A stretch of 21,536 nucleotides of DNA, taken from Pigoraptor vietnamica. Its lineage: Eukaryota > Opisthokonta > Filasterea. This document shows, in pieces, positions 8,215 through 20,608 of the stretch. Under the pieces are notes generated by a model. That model was not told the DNA's origin. It ran no database searches and saw nothing but the letters and a program-made list of their open reading frames with translations. Position 1 is the stretch's first letter. Each line of letters starts with the position of its first letter. The stretch is from NCBI GenBank assembly GCA_943704525.1, contig CALSCQ010001724.1, positions 1 through 21,536 of the forward strand, read 5' to 3'. A program made the translations under genes and the position numbers.

Positions 8215-10467
8215 TGTGTGTGTGTGTTTGCGTTTGCGTGCTGGGTCATTCCTGCTTGCTGTTTTATTAGTGCCGTACGTATTGTGTGTGTGTGTGTGTG
8301 TGTGTGTTCGTGTGGATATTGTCCACTAACAATTATTCCCCTCCTCCTCCTCTCCCCCCACACACACAACCACACACACACACACACACACACACATAAC
8401 ACACACACACACACACGCATACGAAAACGCAGGCTGCAGTCCCCGCCGGCATCATGCTCGGATACCTCGTCGGCGGCATTGTTACTCGTTACACGTCGTT
8501 CAACTTTCGCACGCCGTACGTCGTCCAGCTCGTCCTCCTCGCACCCTTCACCATCGCCATGTTCTTCGTTCCCAAGTCGTACTTCACGATTACCACAAGC
8601 GCCGAACCCGAGTCGTCCGACGGCCTCCTCGACGCCCAACAGCAACAGCAACAGCCATCCGCCCAAAGCGCACACTACGTCCCGTTCAAAGAGGAGGGTG
8701 AGCACGTCTCCCCAGCACCGTCCCCGGCGGTCGAAACAGCACACGGGGAGGCGCGCGTGCGCACGTTCACGGTCGCTTCTCCAGGGTCCATTCTCATCCA
8801 ACCCATCGGTTCGGGCGAAGGCGCGCATGCGTCCGCATCTGGCCGTGTGCGCCGCGTTCGCATCGACTCTATCAGCGCGTCCGCCCTCCGCCGCGAGTCC
8901 GTGCGACCCCCTCGCCGCCCGTCTCCCATGGGCATTCCCGGTGAAAGCGTGAACCCTCCGCGCCGTCGGTCGTCGCCACTGGCGGGCCAGACGACGGGTG
9001 AGTCCCTTCTGCAGCAACAGCTGGACGCCCATTTGAGCGCGGACGCGATGGCGGCGAGCGCGTCGTCCCTCGCACCGCCGGCGTCGACGGATGCGCCGCA
9101 CGTTGAGGTGTCGGCGGTGGGGGACGGCGGCGAAGGAAAGAAGCGCCGGAAGCGGGCGGGCGGCGATACGCTCAAGTCGCAGGTCGTCTACCTGCTGAGC
9201 AATAAGATATTCGTTCTGACGGTGTTTGGGATGTCGGCGCTTTATTTTGTGGTGACGGGCATCCAGTTCTGGTGAGTGCGCGGGTCCTTGCTGGCGATGT
9301 GCGTAGGTGTGTTGTGTGTGTGAATGTGTGCGTGTGCGTGCGTGCGTGTATCTTGCCTCTGCGCACACACGCGTGTGGGATACGCCGCTTATCTCTTTTT
9401 GTGTCATGCGATTGCGCAGGATCACGCGCTATCTGACCGATGTCATCAAGGTCGATCTCACCGTGGTGCTCGTCGCATTCGGAGCGACTTCGGCCACTGC
9501 GCCCGTGTCCGGCGTGTTCTTTGGCGGCTATGTCGTCGACAGGCACGTGTGCATTTTCTCCCTCGCTGTGACTCGTGTCTTGATGGCACCGCGTGTGTTT
9601 GTGTACATATTGTGTACATATTAAGCAGTTGCTCTGGTGCAAACACACGCTGTCGATTCCCGCAATGCCCCTTTCCTCTTTCCTCTCTTTGAGAGAGTCG
9701 ACGGGCTTTCAACACCTACGACTTCCCACTGAACTGTTGTCTTTCGTTCCTTTGCGAGCAGGCTCGGCGGCTACAAGGGACGGCGCGGTCTCAACGTCGC
9801 GTCCAAGGTCGGCTCTGTATTTGGGCTCGTGGCCGTCATGTGCGCGGCGCCCATCTGCGTGATCAAAAACTTCTACGGAATCATCGCCTTTATTTGGGTC
9901 CTCCTCTTCTTCGGCGGCGCCATTCTGCCACCGGCGACCGGCATCCTTCTCAGCTGTGTGCCGATGCACCTGCGCTCCCTCGGCGCTTCCATCAGCTCGC
10001 TCTTCTACAACCTGTGCGGCTATTTTGCTGGCCCGTTCATCTCTGGACTTGTCGCCAGCGCCACGGACGACCTCGAGTGGGGGTTCCGGCTCGTCATGAT
10101 GTGGAGCGTCTTTGGACTGTTGGGCATGTTGGGCGCGTGGTACTTTGCCCGGTTCGACCACCGTCACGCCAAGCGCGCCGCGCTCAAGGCACCCGTTACA
10201 GAGTCGACGTCGAGCCTCGTCAAGCCGCTGCTCGGCGCGTCGGAGAGTCAGGAATCGCTGCCGGCGTTCACCGAGGGCGAGAGCGTGCGCATGGCGGGTT
10301 CGACGGCTTCTGCGGTCTCGCAGCGCGCGCAGCATGCAGTGCCTGTGATCGAGGTGGAGGAGAACGGGGACGAGACGGAGGAGAGCGGCGACGAAGCCGT
10401 GACCAAGAACGACGTTGTGTATGAGTTGACGCGCGCGCAGACGCAGCGGCGAGTGTCGTTCTTCTGA
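7213..10467 (+). CDS. Major facilitator superfamily transporter, Spinster-like
   Basis: Five exons: 7213-7651, 7881-8104, 8433-9271, 9420-9542, 9762-10467, giving 776 aa. Residues 1-90 are a hydrophilic N-terminus. TM1 starts at about 92 (CFGALFVMVALLNYDSGAIP) and TM2 at about 129. TM3-6 run through LLLVSMVFCVGFDVMFAFAP and IIIFTPVWVDEFAP to about 268. A cytoplasmic loop of about 200 residues follows (272-470), with a Q6 run and basic RRESV/RRPS/RRRSS sites. TM7 (about 476-501) opens the second half. MFS motif A is clear after TM8: GGYVVDRLGGYKGRR (about 537-551). The tail (about 665-776) is acidic and ends RRVSFF, with a PKA-like RRVS site. Family knowledge: Spinster-type carriers export lysolipids or sphingolipids. 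That placement rests on overall layout and the WVDEFAP/RRTMW region, so the substrate is open. The exon 4 donor is GC (AG|GCACGT), required by phase and by the intact DRLGG motif. Confidence 0.78.
7652..7790. repeat. TG-rich tract in MFS intron 1
   Basis: The donor GTGTGT at 7652 merges into TGTGTGCGTGCG-type repeats up to about 7790. A normal acceptor (ACGCACGCAG) follows at 7880. Confidence 0.8.
8124..8418. repeat. (TG)n at the 5' end and (CA)n at the 3' end of the same intron (MFS intron 2)
   Basis: Within intron 8105-8432, TG repeats run at about 8124-8231 and 8284-8307, and CA repeats at about 8358-8418. In the transcript, GU and AC runs are complementary, so the intron could fold into a long hairpin that brings donor and acceptor together. 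Confidence 0.9.
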
Positions 10468-10694
10468 AGTGTCTAATTGTATGAACATCTCAAGTGCAGA
10501 AACGGAGTGCTTGCACGTGTTTCTGTCAGTTCAGGGCATGGCCTCGCGGACGCCACAACGCTTTATACCTCGTCACTGCATTCCAACGCCCAGCAAATGT
10601 TACTTCTCCCTCAATGCACACCTTAATCCCAGGCGTTGCGCCCGTGTGCCTCACGCAGTCCTCGCCCCTGTAGCACCCAGTTGGAGCAACTTGA
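10468..10694. other. Short spacer between convergent MFS and kinase genes
   Basis: 227 bases between two stop codons on opposite strands. It must hold both 3' ends. I see no repeat, RNA gene or clear poly(A) signal. Confidence 0.5.
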
Positions 10695-11573
<879 letters not shown>

Positions 11574-11669
11574 CTGGCGTTACAAAAACAAACGAAAACA
11601 GACAATTGACGTTCGTCGTGCCATCCATCTCAACACGTCCGCACTTCCGCCAGCGCCCTCTTCGCCACG

Positions 11670-14600
11670 ATGCCTCCCCTCGCACGCGCCCTGCTGCTTC
11701 CCCTGCGCCGCATAGCCCATGTGCACCGTTGGCAGCCTTCTCACTTCACGGCGCCGTTTCGCTCGGGCGCTCTGTCGCGTGCGTCTGTCTGCGCATCGCG
11801 TGACGGCGCGAGGGCCGTTTCGTGGCGGTGCGTCTCGACTTCGGCGTCCGCAACGTCTGTCAATATTGTAGATCTGCTGATGACTTATGGCGATAACAAT
11901 GTGGAGCTCGCAAAGCTGCTGTGCGACAGGTGCGTGCTTGTGTGTGAGAGTGCTCGTGCTGCTACTTCGCGTCCCGTTGGAATGCATGACACTACGGACA
12001 CGCACACACGCACGTGCACGCACGCATGAAGAAGCGCTCCAGTGCATGTCATTGCGCACATGCACGCACGCACGCACCTCGCACACACACATGCACTCAC
12101 ACGCACGCACGCACACGCACGCACGCATGCACACACGCACATGCATTCACACCCACGCACGCACACTCGCGCACCCTCTCTCACGCACACTTTTAGTAAG
12201 CGAAACTAATCTTGTCACACACTCCGATCTCCCTCAGGCACGCGGACGCAGACGCGACCAAAATCGCCGTGCGTTGCGAGGACCAACACGGACACTCGCG
12301 CGTCCTCACTTTCTCCGAACTGCGCGACCTCTCCTCCTCCTTCGCGCACTTTCTCGAGCACGAGGCGGGCGTTCGAAAGGGCGACGTCGTCGCCGTCCTC
12401 CTTCCTCGCGGCGCAGAACTCGCCGTCGCCGCAGTGGCCGTGTGGCGGCTCGGTGCCGTTTATGTTCCTCTCTTCTGTGCGTTTGGCCAAGATGCCGTCG
12501 AGTACCGCCTCGTACACAGCCGCGCCAAAGTGGTTATCACGGACGCCGCCAACAGGGGCAAGATTGGGATACCCGCCATGCGCTCGAATGGCGCTGCGTT
12601 GGACGACGCGCGTCTCTCTCCCTCCGAAGACGGCGGTGTGGGCACTGCGGGAAGGCGGCGCCGCGCACGTGAGCACGCGTCGCCTGCAAGTGGCAGCAGT
12701 GGGAGCGGAGTGATACTGGACGCGCCCCTTACGCCGCCGCAGGGCATCGCTGTTGTGAACGTGTCGCTCCATGGCGATGCAGACCCTTCGGTGGGAGACT
12801 ACGCCTTTTGGCCGGCGGTGGAACGCAACAAGGCCCGTGGAGTGCGTGCGCCGGCCGTCGTCGAGGGGGAGTCCCCGCTTGCGATTGTGTACACGAGCGG
12901 GACGACGGGAAAGCCGAAGGGTGTCGTTGTCCCCGTGCGAGCACTCGCGTCGTTTGAGATGTACATGCGGGACGGCCTCGAAGTGAGGTGGGCGCCTTGA
13001 TTGGGGATATGCTCGCGTGTGCGGCGTGTCGTGTCGCCGCACGGGAAATCGACTCGTAGCACCGTTGTTACGCAGACACGAGTGTACACTGCACGAACAC
13101 TCGGAGGCACTTTCCACACAGACGCAAATGTGCGCACAGCGCACGTACGCACTCTCACACTCACACACGCCAAAGCGAGTGCGTCATGCATTGTTACTCA
13201 GCTTCATCTTACGCATTGGCGCAGGCCCGATGACCGCTTCTGCAACATGGGCGATCCCGGCTGGGCGTGAGTGTCGGACTAGCACAGTACACACACTGCC
13301 ACTTGTTTAATCTTTGGCCTTTCGGTCATCTTTTGAGTGCGTGCGAAGGTTGTGTCTCCTCATGCGTGCATCTGTCCGCAGATACGGCCTCTACTACGCA
13401 CTACTGGGCCCCCTCGCCCTTGGCACGACGACCGTCTTCGTCAACGCGCGCTTTGAGCCGCACCGGTGCCTCGAAACCATGCGCAAGTACGGCATCACGA
13501 ACTTTGCCGCGGCGCCCACCGTGTACCGGTCGCTCCGCGCGGCACTCGTCGTCGCCGACGGCAGCGGCCCCGTGCACAAGCTGCGGCGCGCGTCTTCCGC
13601 AGGGGAGCCGCTTGAGCCCGAGGTGGCGCGGTGGGGCGAGGGCTTCTTTGGCGTTCGGATCCGAGACCACTACGGGCAGACGGAGTTGGGGATGGTGGCG
13701 GGACAGACAGGGAAGGACGCGCCCTCGGAACAGCACGTGGATGCGCAGGGCGGCGAAGGGGCATCGATGGGCCGCGCACTGCCGGGGTTCACTCTCGCTG
13801 TCGTCGAGCCAAGCGAGGAAGAGGCGCGCGCTGCTGCGGCTGCCGCTCCAAGTGGCGAAAAGGACGATGGAGAAGCGGGCGTGCATGTGGAAGGTCCCGG
13901 GGCCACGGAAAGGGCAGACGGAACGGCCGGCGAACTCGCGGTGGACGTCGGCAACTCGCCGCTTTTCTGGTTCAGGGGTTATCTGTCGGACCCGGTCAAG
14001 TCGGCGTCGCGTTTTGGGCCGCGTGGGCACTATCTCACCGGCGACGTCGCTTACAGGGATGCCGCGAGTGGCGCGTTTGTGTTCACCGGGCGCGCAGACG
14101 ACGTCATCAAGACGTCAGGGCATCGCGTGGGCCCCTTTGAGGTTGAGAGGTGTGTGGTGGCCTGCGTACACGTAGCTCGCTTGTTACTGATGCAAAGAGG
14201 GAAGGCCCCTTGCGTGTTGTTCGTCGAAGACAGCCAAAATCAATCGTGTGCGCTTGCCTTCCTTTGTACTATTCTCTGACCGCTTGTCACTTTGTGGTCT
14301 CATTTCTTCCCCCGTCCCCGGTCCCTCTTCCGTTTTCAGCGCGCTGGCTGCACACCCGCGCGTCGCAGAGGCCGCGTGCATCGGCGTGCCGGACGACGTC
14401 AAGGGCCACGTGATAAAGGCCTACCTGGTGCTCGCGCCGCACGCACACGCCGAGCCGCAGCACAGCGCCGGCGACGGTGAACACCACGGACGCCACTCGC
14501 ACGCGCACTCGCGACTGATCGACGAACTGCGCGCGGCGGTGCGCGTGGGTGTGGGTGCGCACGCCATTCCGCGACACTTTGAGATATGCGAGTCTCTTCC

Positions 14601-14679
14601 CAAAACGCCGAGCGGAAAAGTGCAGCGCAACGTCCTTAAAGCAATGCACGCCGAGGCAAGCAAGGTACCGCAGCGATAG
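11670..14679 (+). CDS. Mitochondrial medium-chain-type acyl-CoA synthetase (ANL superfamily)
   Basis: Five exons: 11670-11929, 12238-12987, 13225-13266, 13382-14149, 14340-14679, giving 719 aa. The N-terminus (MPPLARALLLPLRRIAHVHR, then Arg/Ser-rich) looks like a mitochondrial presequence. Residues 88-336 hold the first part of the AMP-binding domain, ending with the P-loop YTSGTTGKPKG (305-315). DPGWAYGLYYALLGPLALG spans exons 3-4. The adenylate motif HYGQTELG is at about 447-454, then YLTGDVAYRD. The hinge motif is FTGRADDVIKTSGHRVGPFE (585-604), and the catalytic-lysine motif is LPKTPSGKVQR (Lys700). All core motifs are intact. Known reaction: fatty acid + ATP + CoA to acyl-CoA + AMP + PPi. 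YGQTE and the GRADD..SG.R.GP.E form resemble ACSM enzymes, but acetyl- or propionyl-CoA synthetase-like specificity cannot be excluded. It exceeds human ACSM (about 577 aa) because of inserts before the P-loop, after YGQTE and in the C-domain (His-rich, 641-664). All introns are phase 2. Confidence 0.85.
11996..12186. repeat. CACG/CA-rich tract in the synthetase intron 1
   Basis: CACGCA, CACACG and ATGCACAC patches fill most of the intron 11930-12237. A CTAAT branch-like site and a pyrimidine-rich acceptor (CTCCCTCAG) follow. Confidence 0.8.
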
Positions 14680-14963
14680 GGGGAAGGGGAGTATGACGTC
14701 AGGCGTCAGTACCTCTGGTCTGATGTGGTAATTCGCAGAGTAAATCGTAAGCCATGGTTTGGTGTGGGCAGTGTGTGTGGATGGCATCACTGTGCCTGGG
14801 AACCAATGTTCTCGTCGGTGCGGCGGGTAACTTCGTTGCACAAACGTGGCTGTAGGCCTCGCACATCTACTGTGATGTGGGTCGCAATTGTCTTTACAAG
14901 AAGACACGCGCGTATTTAGTACGTCCAAAGTGCACAAGCGCAAATCGAAAGCTCCCCGCGCGT
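14680..14963. other. Short spacer between convergent synthetase and receptor genes
   Basis: 284 bases between two stop codons on opposite strands. No repeat or RNA gene is seen. It must contain both 3' ends. Confidence 0.5.
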
Positions 14964-15849
14964 CTACACGCGGCTGGCACCCGGCTTGTCCTGAGGTGCT
15001 GCGTACGGCGACTCCTGCGGCAGCGAATACAAGTCCTGCTCAGCCGTACCCTTCTTGGTCGGACGTGCGTACGCCACCGGTTCGTTGTCCCCAGTCGCGA
15101 CGTAATAGTGCGATCCTGCGGCAGCGGCCGTGCCCTGTGGGGTCGCATACGACGACGACGCTCCCCCCTGCGGCGTCGCGTACGCCATCCCTCCCTGTTG
15201 CGGGTCGGCGTACGCGCTGCCCATCGGATCGTACAGTGACATGTTGCGCTGGCCCTGCGGTGCCGAGTACCCGCCCTGAGGCGCCGCATACGCATCCCCC
15301 GCCTGGGGTGCGGCATAATCAGCCCCACTCCCTTGCGGCGCAGCGTAGCCAGTTCCCTGAGGGGCAGCGATTCCCTGAGGGGCAGCGTAGCCTTGCGGCG
15401 CAGCATAGCTGGCAGCCTGTCCCTGCGGTGTTGAATAGTTCGCCTGCGGAGACGAGTAGTCGTTGCCGCCGGGCGTTGCGTACGTCGACTTGACGTGGGG
15501 TGTCGAGTAGGCCGACGCGCGTTCCTTGCCCTGTGGCGCAGAGTACCCGTCGCCCCCCTGCGGCGTCGAGTACGCCGACGCGCGCTGCGGGGTCGAATAG
15601 CTCGACTTGTGTGGGTCGAGATACCCGCCAACCTCGGCGTATGTGTCCTCGTCCTTTGGGGGACGGTTTCGCGGCGTCACTTCAGCGTAGTGGTCCTCGC
15701 TCTCCGCGCCGCCAACAGCCTCGTACGTCGGGTTGGCGTTCACGTGCACCGACGTCTTTCCTATCTGCGCGTATGTGGGGTCTGCGAGCGAGTCCATGCT
15801 CATCGATGGCTTGATGACGGGGTTTGCGTTCATCCCGCTCGAGTTTTGC
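14964..15849 (-). other. Cytoplasmic tail exon: 20 YxxP motifs, NPTY motif, C-terminal S-R-V
   Basis: The final exon encodes 294 residues with all 27 tail tyrosines. Membrane-proximal motifs are YAQI, NPTYEAV (NPTY at 15723-15734), HYAEV and TYAEV. Then come 20 YxxP sites: YAAP x6, YSTP x4, YATP x3, YSAP x2, and one each of YSSP, YLDP, YADP, YARP and YSLP. Most are followed by Q or QG, giving a Y-A/S-x-P-Q-G unit of 6-10 residues. One unit has lost its tyrosine (GIAAPQG). The last residues are A-S-R-V. Known: pYxxP is the preferred ligand of Crk/Nck-type SH2 domains, and S/T-x-V at a C-terminus is a class I PDZ ligand. Confidence 0.88.
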
Positions 15850-16379
15850 CTGCGAGTGAAAGAGGTGTTGTAAGCGACGCTGAAGGGACTCGCCCTCGCA
15901 TACACGCGGGTTACAGTACGGTGGACGCGCAGCGGAGTGTACGTGAATAAACAAGTGGCAATATTCACATGTGCGCAAAAATGCATACAGTGTGCGTGCA
16001 CTGATGGGCACCGACCAGGGGGTCAGCTCCGTTAGTACGATCCCCGAGTTGCGCTTGACGAAATCGGCCCTGATGACAAAAACAAGTGTGGTTTGAGTGC
16101 GCGCCAACAACGCGAATCGTTGTTAAAAAGAACATTACATGACATGGATTGCAATGTACACGACAACATCACAGGCGCAACAGCTCGCAGGGAAGTGCGC
16201 AAAAGGGAGACCCACTTCTGCTGGCGCTTGGAGCGGACTTTCCTGCAACGCGAGGGCCGCGAAAGGCTTGTTAGTGATGAAGCACATAGAGCCCCTCCCG
16301 CGCTCACGCGTGGGCCATCTCATGCAGGGAACAATTACAGCACATACGCAACACGCACACACACGCGCGCGCGCATACG

Positions 16380-16413
<34 letters not shown>

Positions 16414-16464
16414 CACATACACACACGCACACGCACACACACATACACACACGCACACGCACGC

Positions 16465-16529
<65 letters not shown>

Positions 16530-18141
16530 GACGCACACTTCGCTCGCGCTCACCTCGCCACAAAGTATCCCACGAGACACACGACGACGACGCCTCCAGC
16601 AGCACCGCCCGCAACGGCGGCCATCGGGATTCCGCCGCCACCTTTGCTCTGCGTTCCACCACCGCCAATGTTGTTGCCGGTGCCCCCGTTCCCGCCATTT
16701 CCGCTCCCGCCGTTGCCACCCCCGCCGCCTGCATCGCCACCGCCACCGCCGCTGCCACCCGTCGCAGACGCCGCAGGCGTTACAGTAGTCGTCGGTCGGT
16801 TCGACGAAGCGGGGCCGCCGGGTGTGCTGGTACCCGCGGGAGCGCCCGTTGTCGCGGTGGCGGCGAAGGTCGTTGTCTGCGCCACGGCCGTCGTGGAGGG
16901 CGGTTCGGGCGTGTACGTGCGGTGAGCGCGCACGGAACTCTCCGATTCAGCCGCGATTGCGGAGCTTGACGAGAGAATGTTCCTGATCGAGGAGAACACC
17001 AGCGCAGCAGAGCTCGACGATACGGCCGCAGAGCTTGCAGACGCGACGGCCGCTGCGGTTGCCGAACTGGCAGACGCGGCGGTGGCTACTGTCGCCGAAC
17101 TTGCCGACACGGCGGCGAGTGCGGACGACGTGGAGAGGAGGCGACGGGCGGCGGCGCGACAGTCGTCGATGGTCAACGCGGTTGCGTCGGCAATGCACGT
17201 GCAGTTGAGCGACAGCATGTCACGCTGGAAGCCTGTGGCGCAGAGGCACGCGGTGCGGTCGGGGCTCACGGACTGCGGAGGGGGACGACTGGGGCGTCAG
17301 TACGTGTACGTGGCTAATGTCACACAATAGCATGCGACGATCAATTCAACCGAAAAAGAAAGATAGAGACATGTGACCTCTCGTTCTCTTTTGTCCATCG
17401 ACTCCACAGAAATGAAGAGAGAAATCAACTGGCAAAGTGAGAGAAAGACGGAGAGGGCGCCAAAACGTGGCTGACACTCGCCTGCGCAAGTCCAGAAGGG
17501 CAGTCGAGGCACGCGGATTGCGCCTTGTCCGGCTGAAATTTCTCAGGCGCACACGGGGTTCGCACGCCGTCGTTGCACGAATAGCCCGCAGGACACGCTG
17601 GAGTAACGAGAATGGCATGTGCCGATGAGATCGCATGCACCATCCAAAAGTATGATCGACCTCGCACACGTGCACACACATGGCATTCACGCACGCTACG
17701 CACGTCCAATATCATACATCGTAAACAGTGCGTGCGGAACACAACCACACTCGAAGTCTCGAAGAGAAAAAAAACGGCAACGGAGACCCACTTTCGCACG
17801 ACCCGCTGTTGTTCCAGTACCCAGCGATGCGGCACACGCACGCCGACAGCGCCTTGGCCCCCGCAGAAAGGGTCGTCGTGCCGACTGGACAGTCCAGACA
17901 CGACGTCTTGCCGGTGGAAGGCTGGTACGTACCAGTGCGGCAACTCGTCACGACGCCGAGCACGCAATATTCGCCGGCGCCGCAGTCTTCCCGAGGGTAA
18001 GAGGGACAGCGTCAGGATGCACGCACACGCACGGTTCGTGTCCACGCAATGCACTCGCGCACAGACACACACGTACACACACACACACACACAAAAGCAA
18101 TACACGCACACACACACAAAGGCAATACACGCACATACACG

Positions 18142-18223
<82 letters not shown>

Positions 18224-20561
18224 CAAACCGAGCCCACTCACCCACGCACGTCGTCCCCGACGCGTCCGACTTTTGTCCGTCGGGGCAAATGCAGCGCGTG
18301 TTGCCGCTTCCAGCTGGCGCCGATACATCCGGGGCGCCCACAAGGGGGGAAGGGCACTGGCGACAGGCGATCGTCCATCGCGGCGTGTTCGTAAAGTCAT
18401 TGCCGAGACAGAGCTCGGGCTTGGTCTGTCCAATGGTGCGGCACGTCGTTCCCGCGGGACACTCTGCAAGGAGCACACGCGTAAACAGCGAGCCCACACG
18501 CACACACACAGCGAAGGTGGATATGAACGCCGTCGGCCGCGCACGCGCGTGTGGAAAAAGATGCCGCACGATGAATGCGGCTGCACATAACGGCTTAGCA
18601 AGGCGATTGTAAGGCACACAGACACCCACGGACGCAGACGCCGTCGCTTCCCAAGTACGTGCCGAGCACGCAATAACACTGCGTGCGGTTGGTGGCCGCC
18701 GTCGTTGCTGTCGTCATGAGCTTTTTGCTGTCGCACGGAGTGCACGTCGTCGCACCGGGGACGTCGTTGTAGGACCCCTTCTCGCATGCAATAAGCTGTC
18801 CCGCGCTGCAACGGTACCCGAGCGGGCACGCTGTGCGCAGAGAGACGGCATTAGACGCAGCCACGCACAGAACACAATCAGACGTCTGCCCACGCCACCC
18901 CAACACACACGCGCGCACACGCCCGCACACAGATACTCGCAGACACACCCACTCACATACAAAAACTCGCACACGCATACACACAGACACACATAGAACA
19001 CACACACACGCACACGCACACACACAGACATACACAGAACACTCCCACGCACACAACACACACACGCCCCTGTGTCTCCAGCGTCACGCACCAATGCAGA
19101 ACTCGGTGGCAAGGTTCGCAGTGCCGCTGTACTTAGACGTAATGTACAGGCCGTCGTTGCATCGGCACTCGGGAAAGGATGTCGCGTCGGCGCCCACGGC
19201 GGTTGGCGGGCACACAAAGCAGTTGCCCGACTGGAGATAGAACCCCTTCGGGCACGACGTCAGCGCACCCGTGCACGTGGCACCGGGCGGACAGGCTGCG
19301 AGTCACGTGAGAGTGCTTAGCGTCCGTGCATGGGCGACAGTGGGACTCGCGTGTGAAGGCGCGGGAAAGTAAGGCTCGAACAACTAAGTGAAACCAAACG
19401 GGGTGGAACATCGCTCAAACAGCCACGGGCGCACGATGCAGACTGAGCCGCCGACCACTGAAGCGAACGAGGGAGTGGGGAGCGCAAACTCCGCAGCAGC
19501 GAAAATGGAATAGACGCAAATACATGACAGTGGCAAGGAGGGAAACTCACGGGCGCAGAGCGTCTGGCCGGTCGGGAGGTAGTAGCCCTGCTTGCAGAGG
19601 CACTGGTCCGCCGAGGTTGCACCGGGATTTGTCGAGCTGTTAGGGTCGGAACACGCCGTGCACGACGACTGTCCCGTCAGCGGCTGGTAGGTGCCGGCGG
19701 TGCAAGACGCCGACATGCCGCTCTTGCAGAAGGAGCCCGCGGCGCACACTGCGAGTGTGTCCGAGTTAGTGTAGCGACTGGCGGCCTCACATTGCAGTGG
19801 AGTGTGCACACGACCACGTGCGCTGTGCGGTTCATTACAGCGGTGTGTGTGTGTGTGTGTGTGGAGGGGGGTGGGGAGGGGGGGAGATCACAGTACTGGA
19901 TTGCGAGCGGGACCATGCGCGTTGTGCAATTCTTGACAGTCCACGCAACTCACGTGCGCACACTCGATTCGTGTAGTCGAGGTAATAGCCGTCGTTGCAA
20001 ATGCAATCGGCGAACCGTGTAGACCCCTGCGCCGCCGTCTTCGAATTCGCGGGGCAGTTGTTGCACGTTGAGGACGCGATACTGTCTTGGTACGTGTTCT
20101 GCCCGCACGGGACTTCCACGTTGTTGGGGCACATGTAGCCCACACGGCATGCTGCGCCGTGAGTTCGTGCGTGTGAGTATGTGCGAAAGTGTGCGCGTGC
20201 GTGCGTATCGGCTTAAAAGTGAAACGATAACAAAAATGGGACGGTTGGGCGACCAGTGAAAAACCGGATTGCCAACAAAAGGAGAAAAAGAACAACTGCG
20301 CACCGGAGAGGGAGGGGGGGAGGGGAGGGGGAGGGGGAGAGGGAGGGGAGAGGGAGAGGGGATGGCACACATAGTGACCGACCCTGTGTATCATCTCACC
20401 ATTGCACCCGAACGTCGTGCACGTGTCCGTCTTGCACTGCGGCACATAGCCCGGGTTGCACGTGCACGTCTGCGCGTTGCAGTTGGGGGCGCCCAAGGCG
20501 TCGCACAGCTCGCTCGGATGCAGGACACCGTCTCCGCACACTGCGCCATGGGAGAAGCAAA

Positions 20562-20608
<47 letters not shown>

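Larger units (their letters stand above)
17482..20151 (-). other. Seven cysteine-rich modules, six of them each on one phase 1-1 exon
   Basis: Exons 20151-19954, 19748-19551, 19295-19092, 18830-18630, 18463-18242 and 17986-17792 are 198, 198, 204, 201, 222 and 195 bases long. All start and end in phase 1. The seventh module is split (17597-17482, then the start of 17272-16554). Each module follows C-P-x-G-x-x-C, C-x-x-G-x-Y, C-x-x-C, C-x-C-x-x-G and a final C. Examples are LCAAGSFCKSGM, TCPAGYSCNDG and CLCKQGYYLPTG. The pattern fits ephrin-receptor-like (GCC2/GCC3) modules. Confidence 0.82.

Noticed and set aside
14888-15950. Arg/Pro-rich open frames on the plus strand opposite the receptor tail
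   Set aside because: Antisense shadows of the YxxP repeat exon; the minus frame has the membrane protein context and correct splice phases.
14964-16069. A tyrosine-kinase domain in the receptor tail
   Set aside because: No glycine loop, HRD or DFG motif occurs before the stop; the tail is only a motif array.
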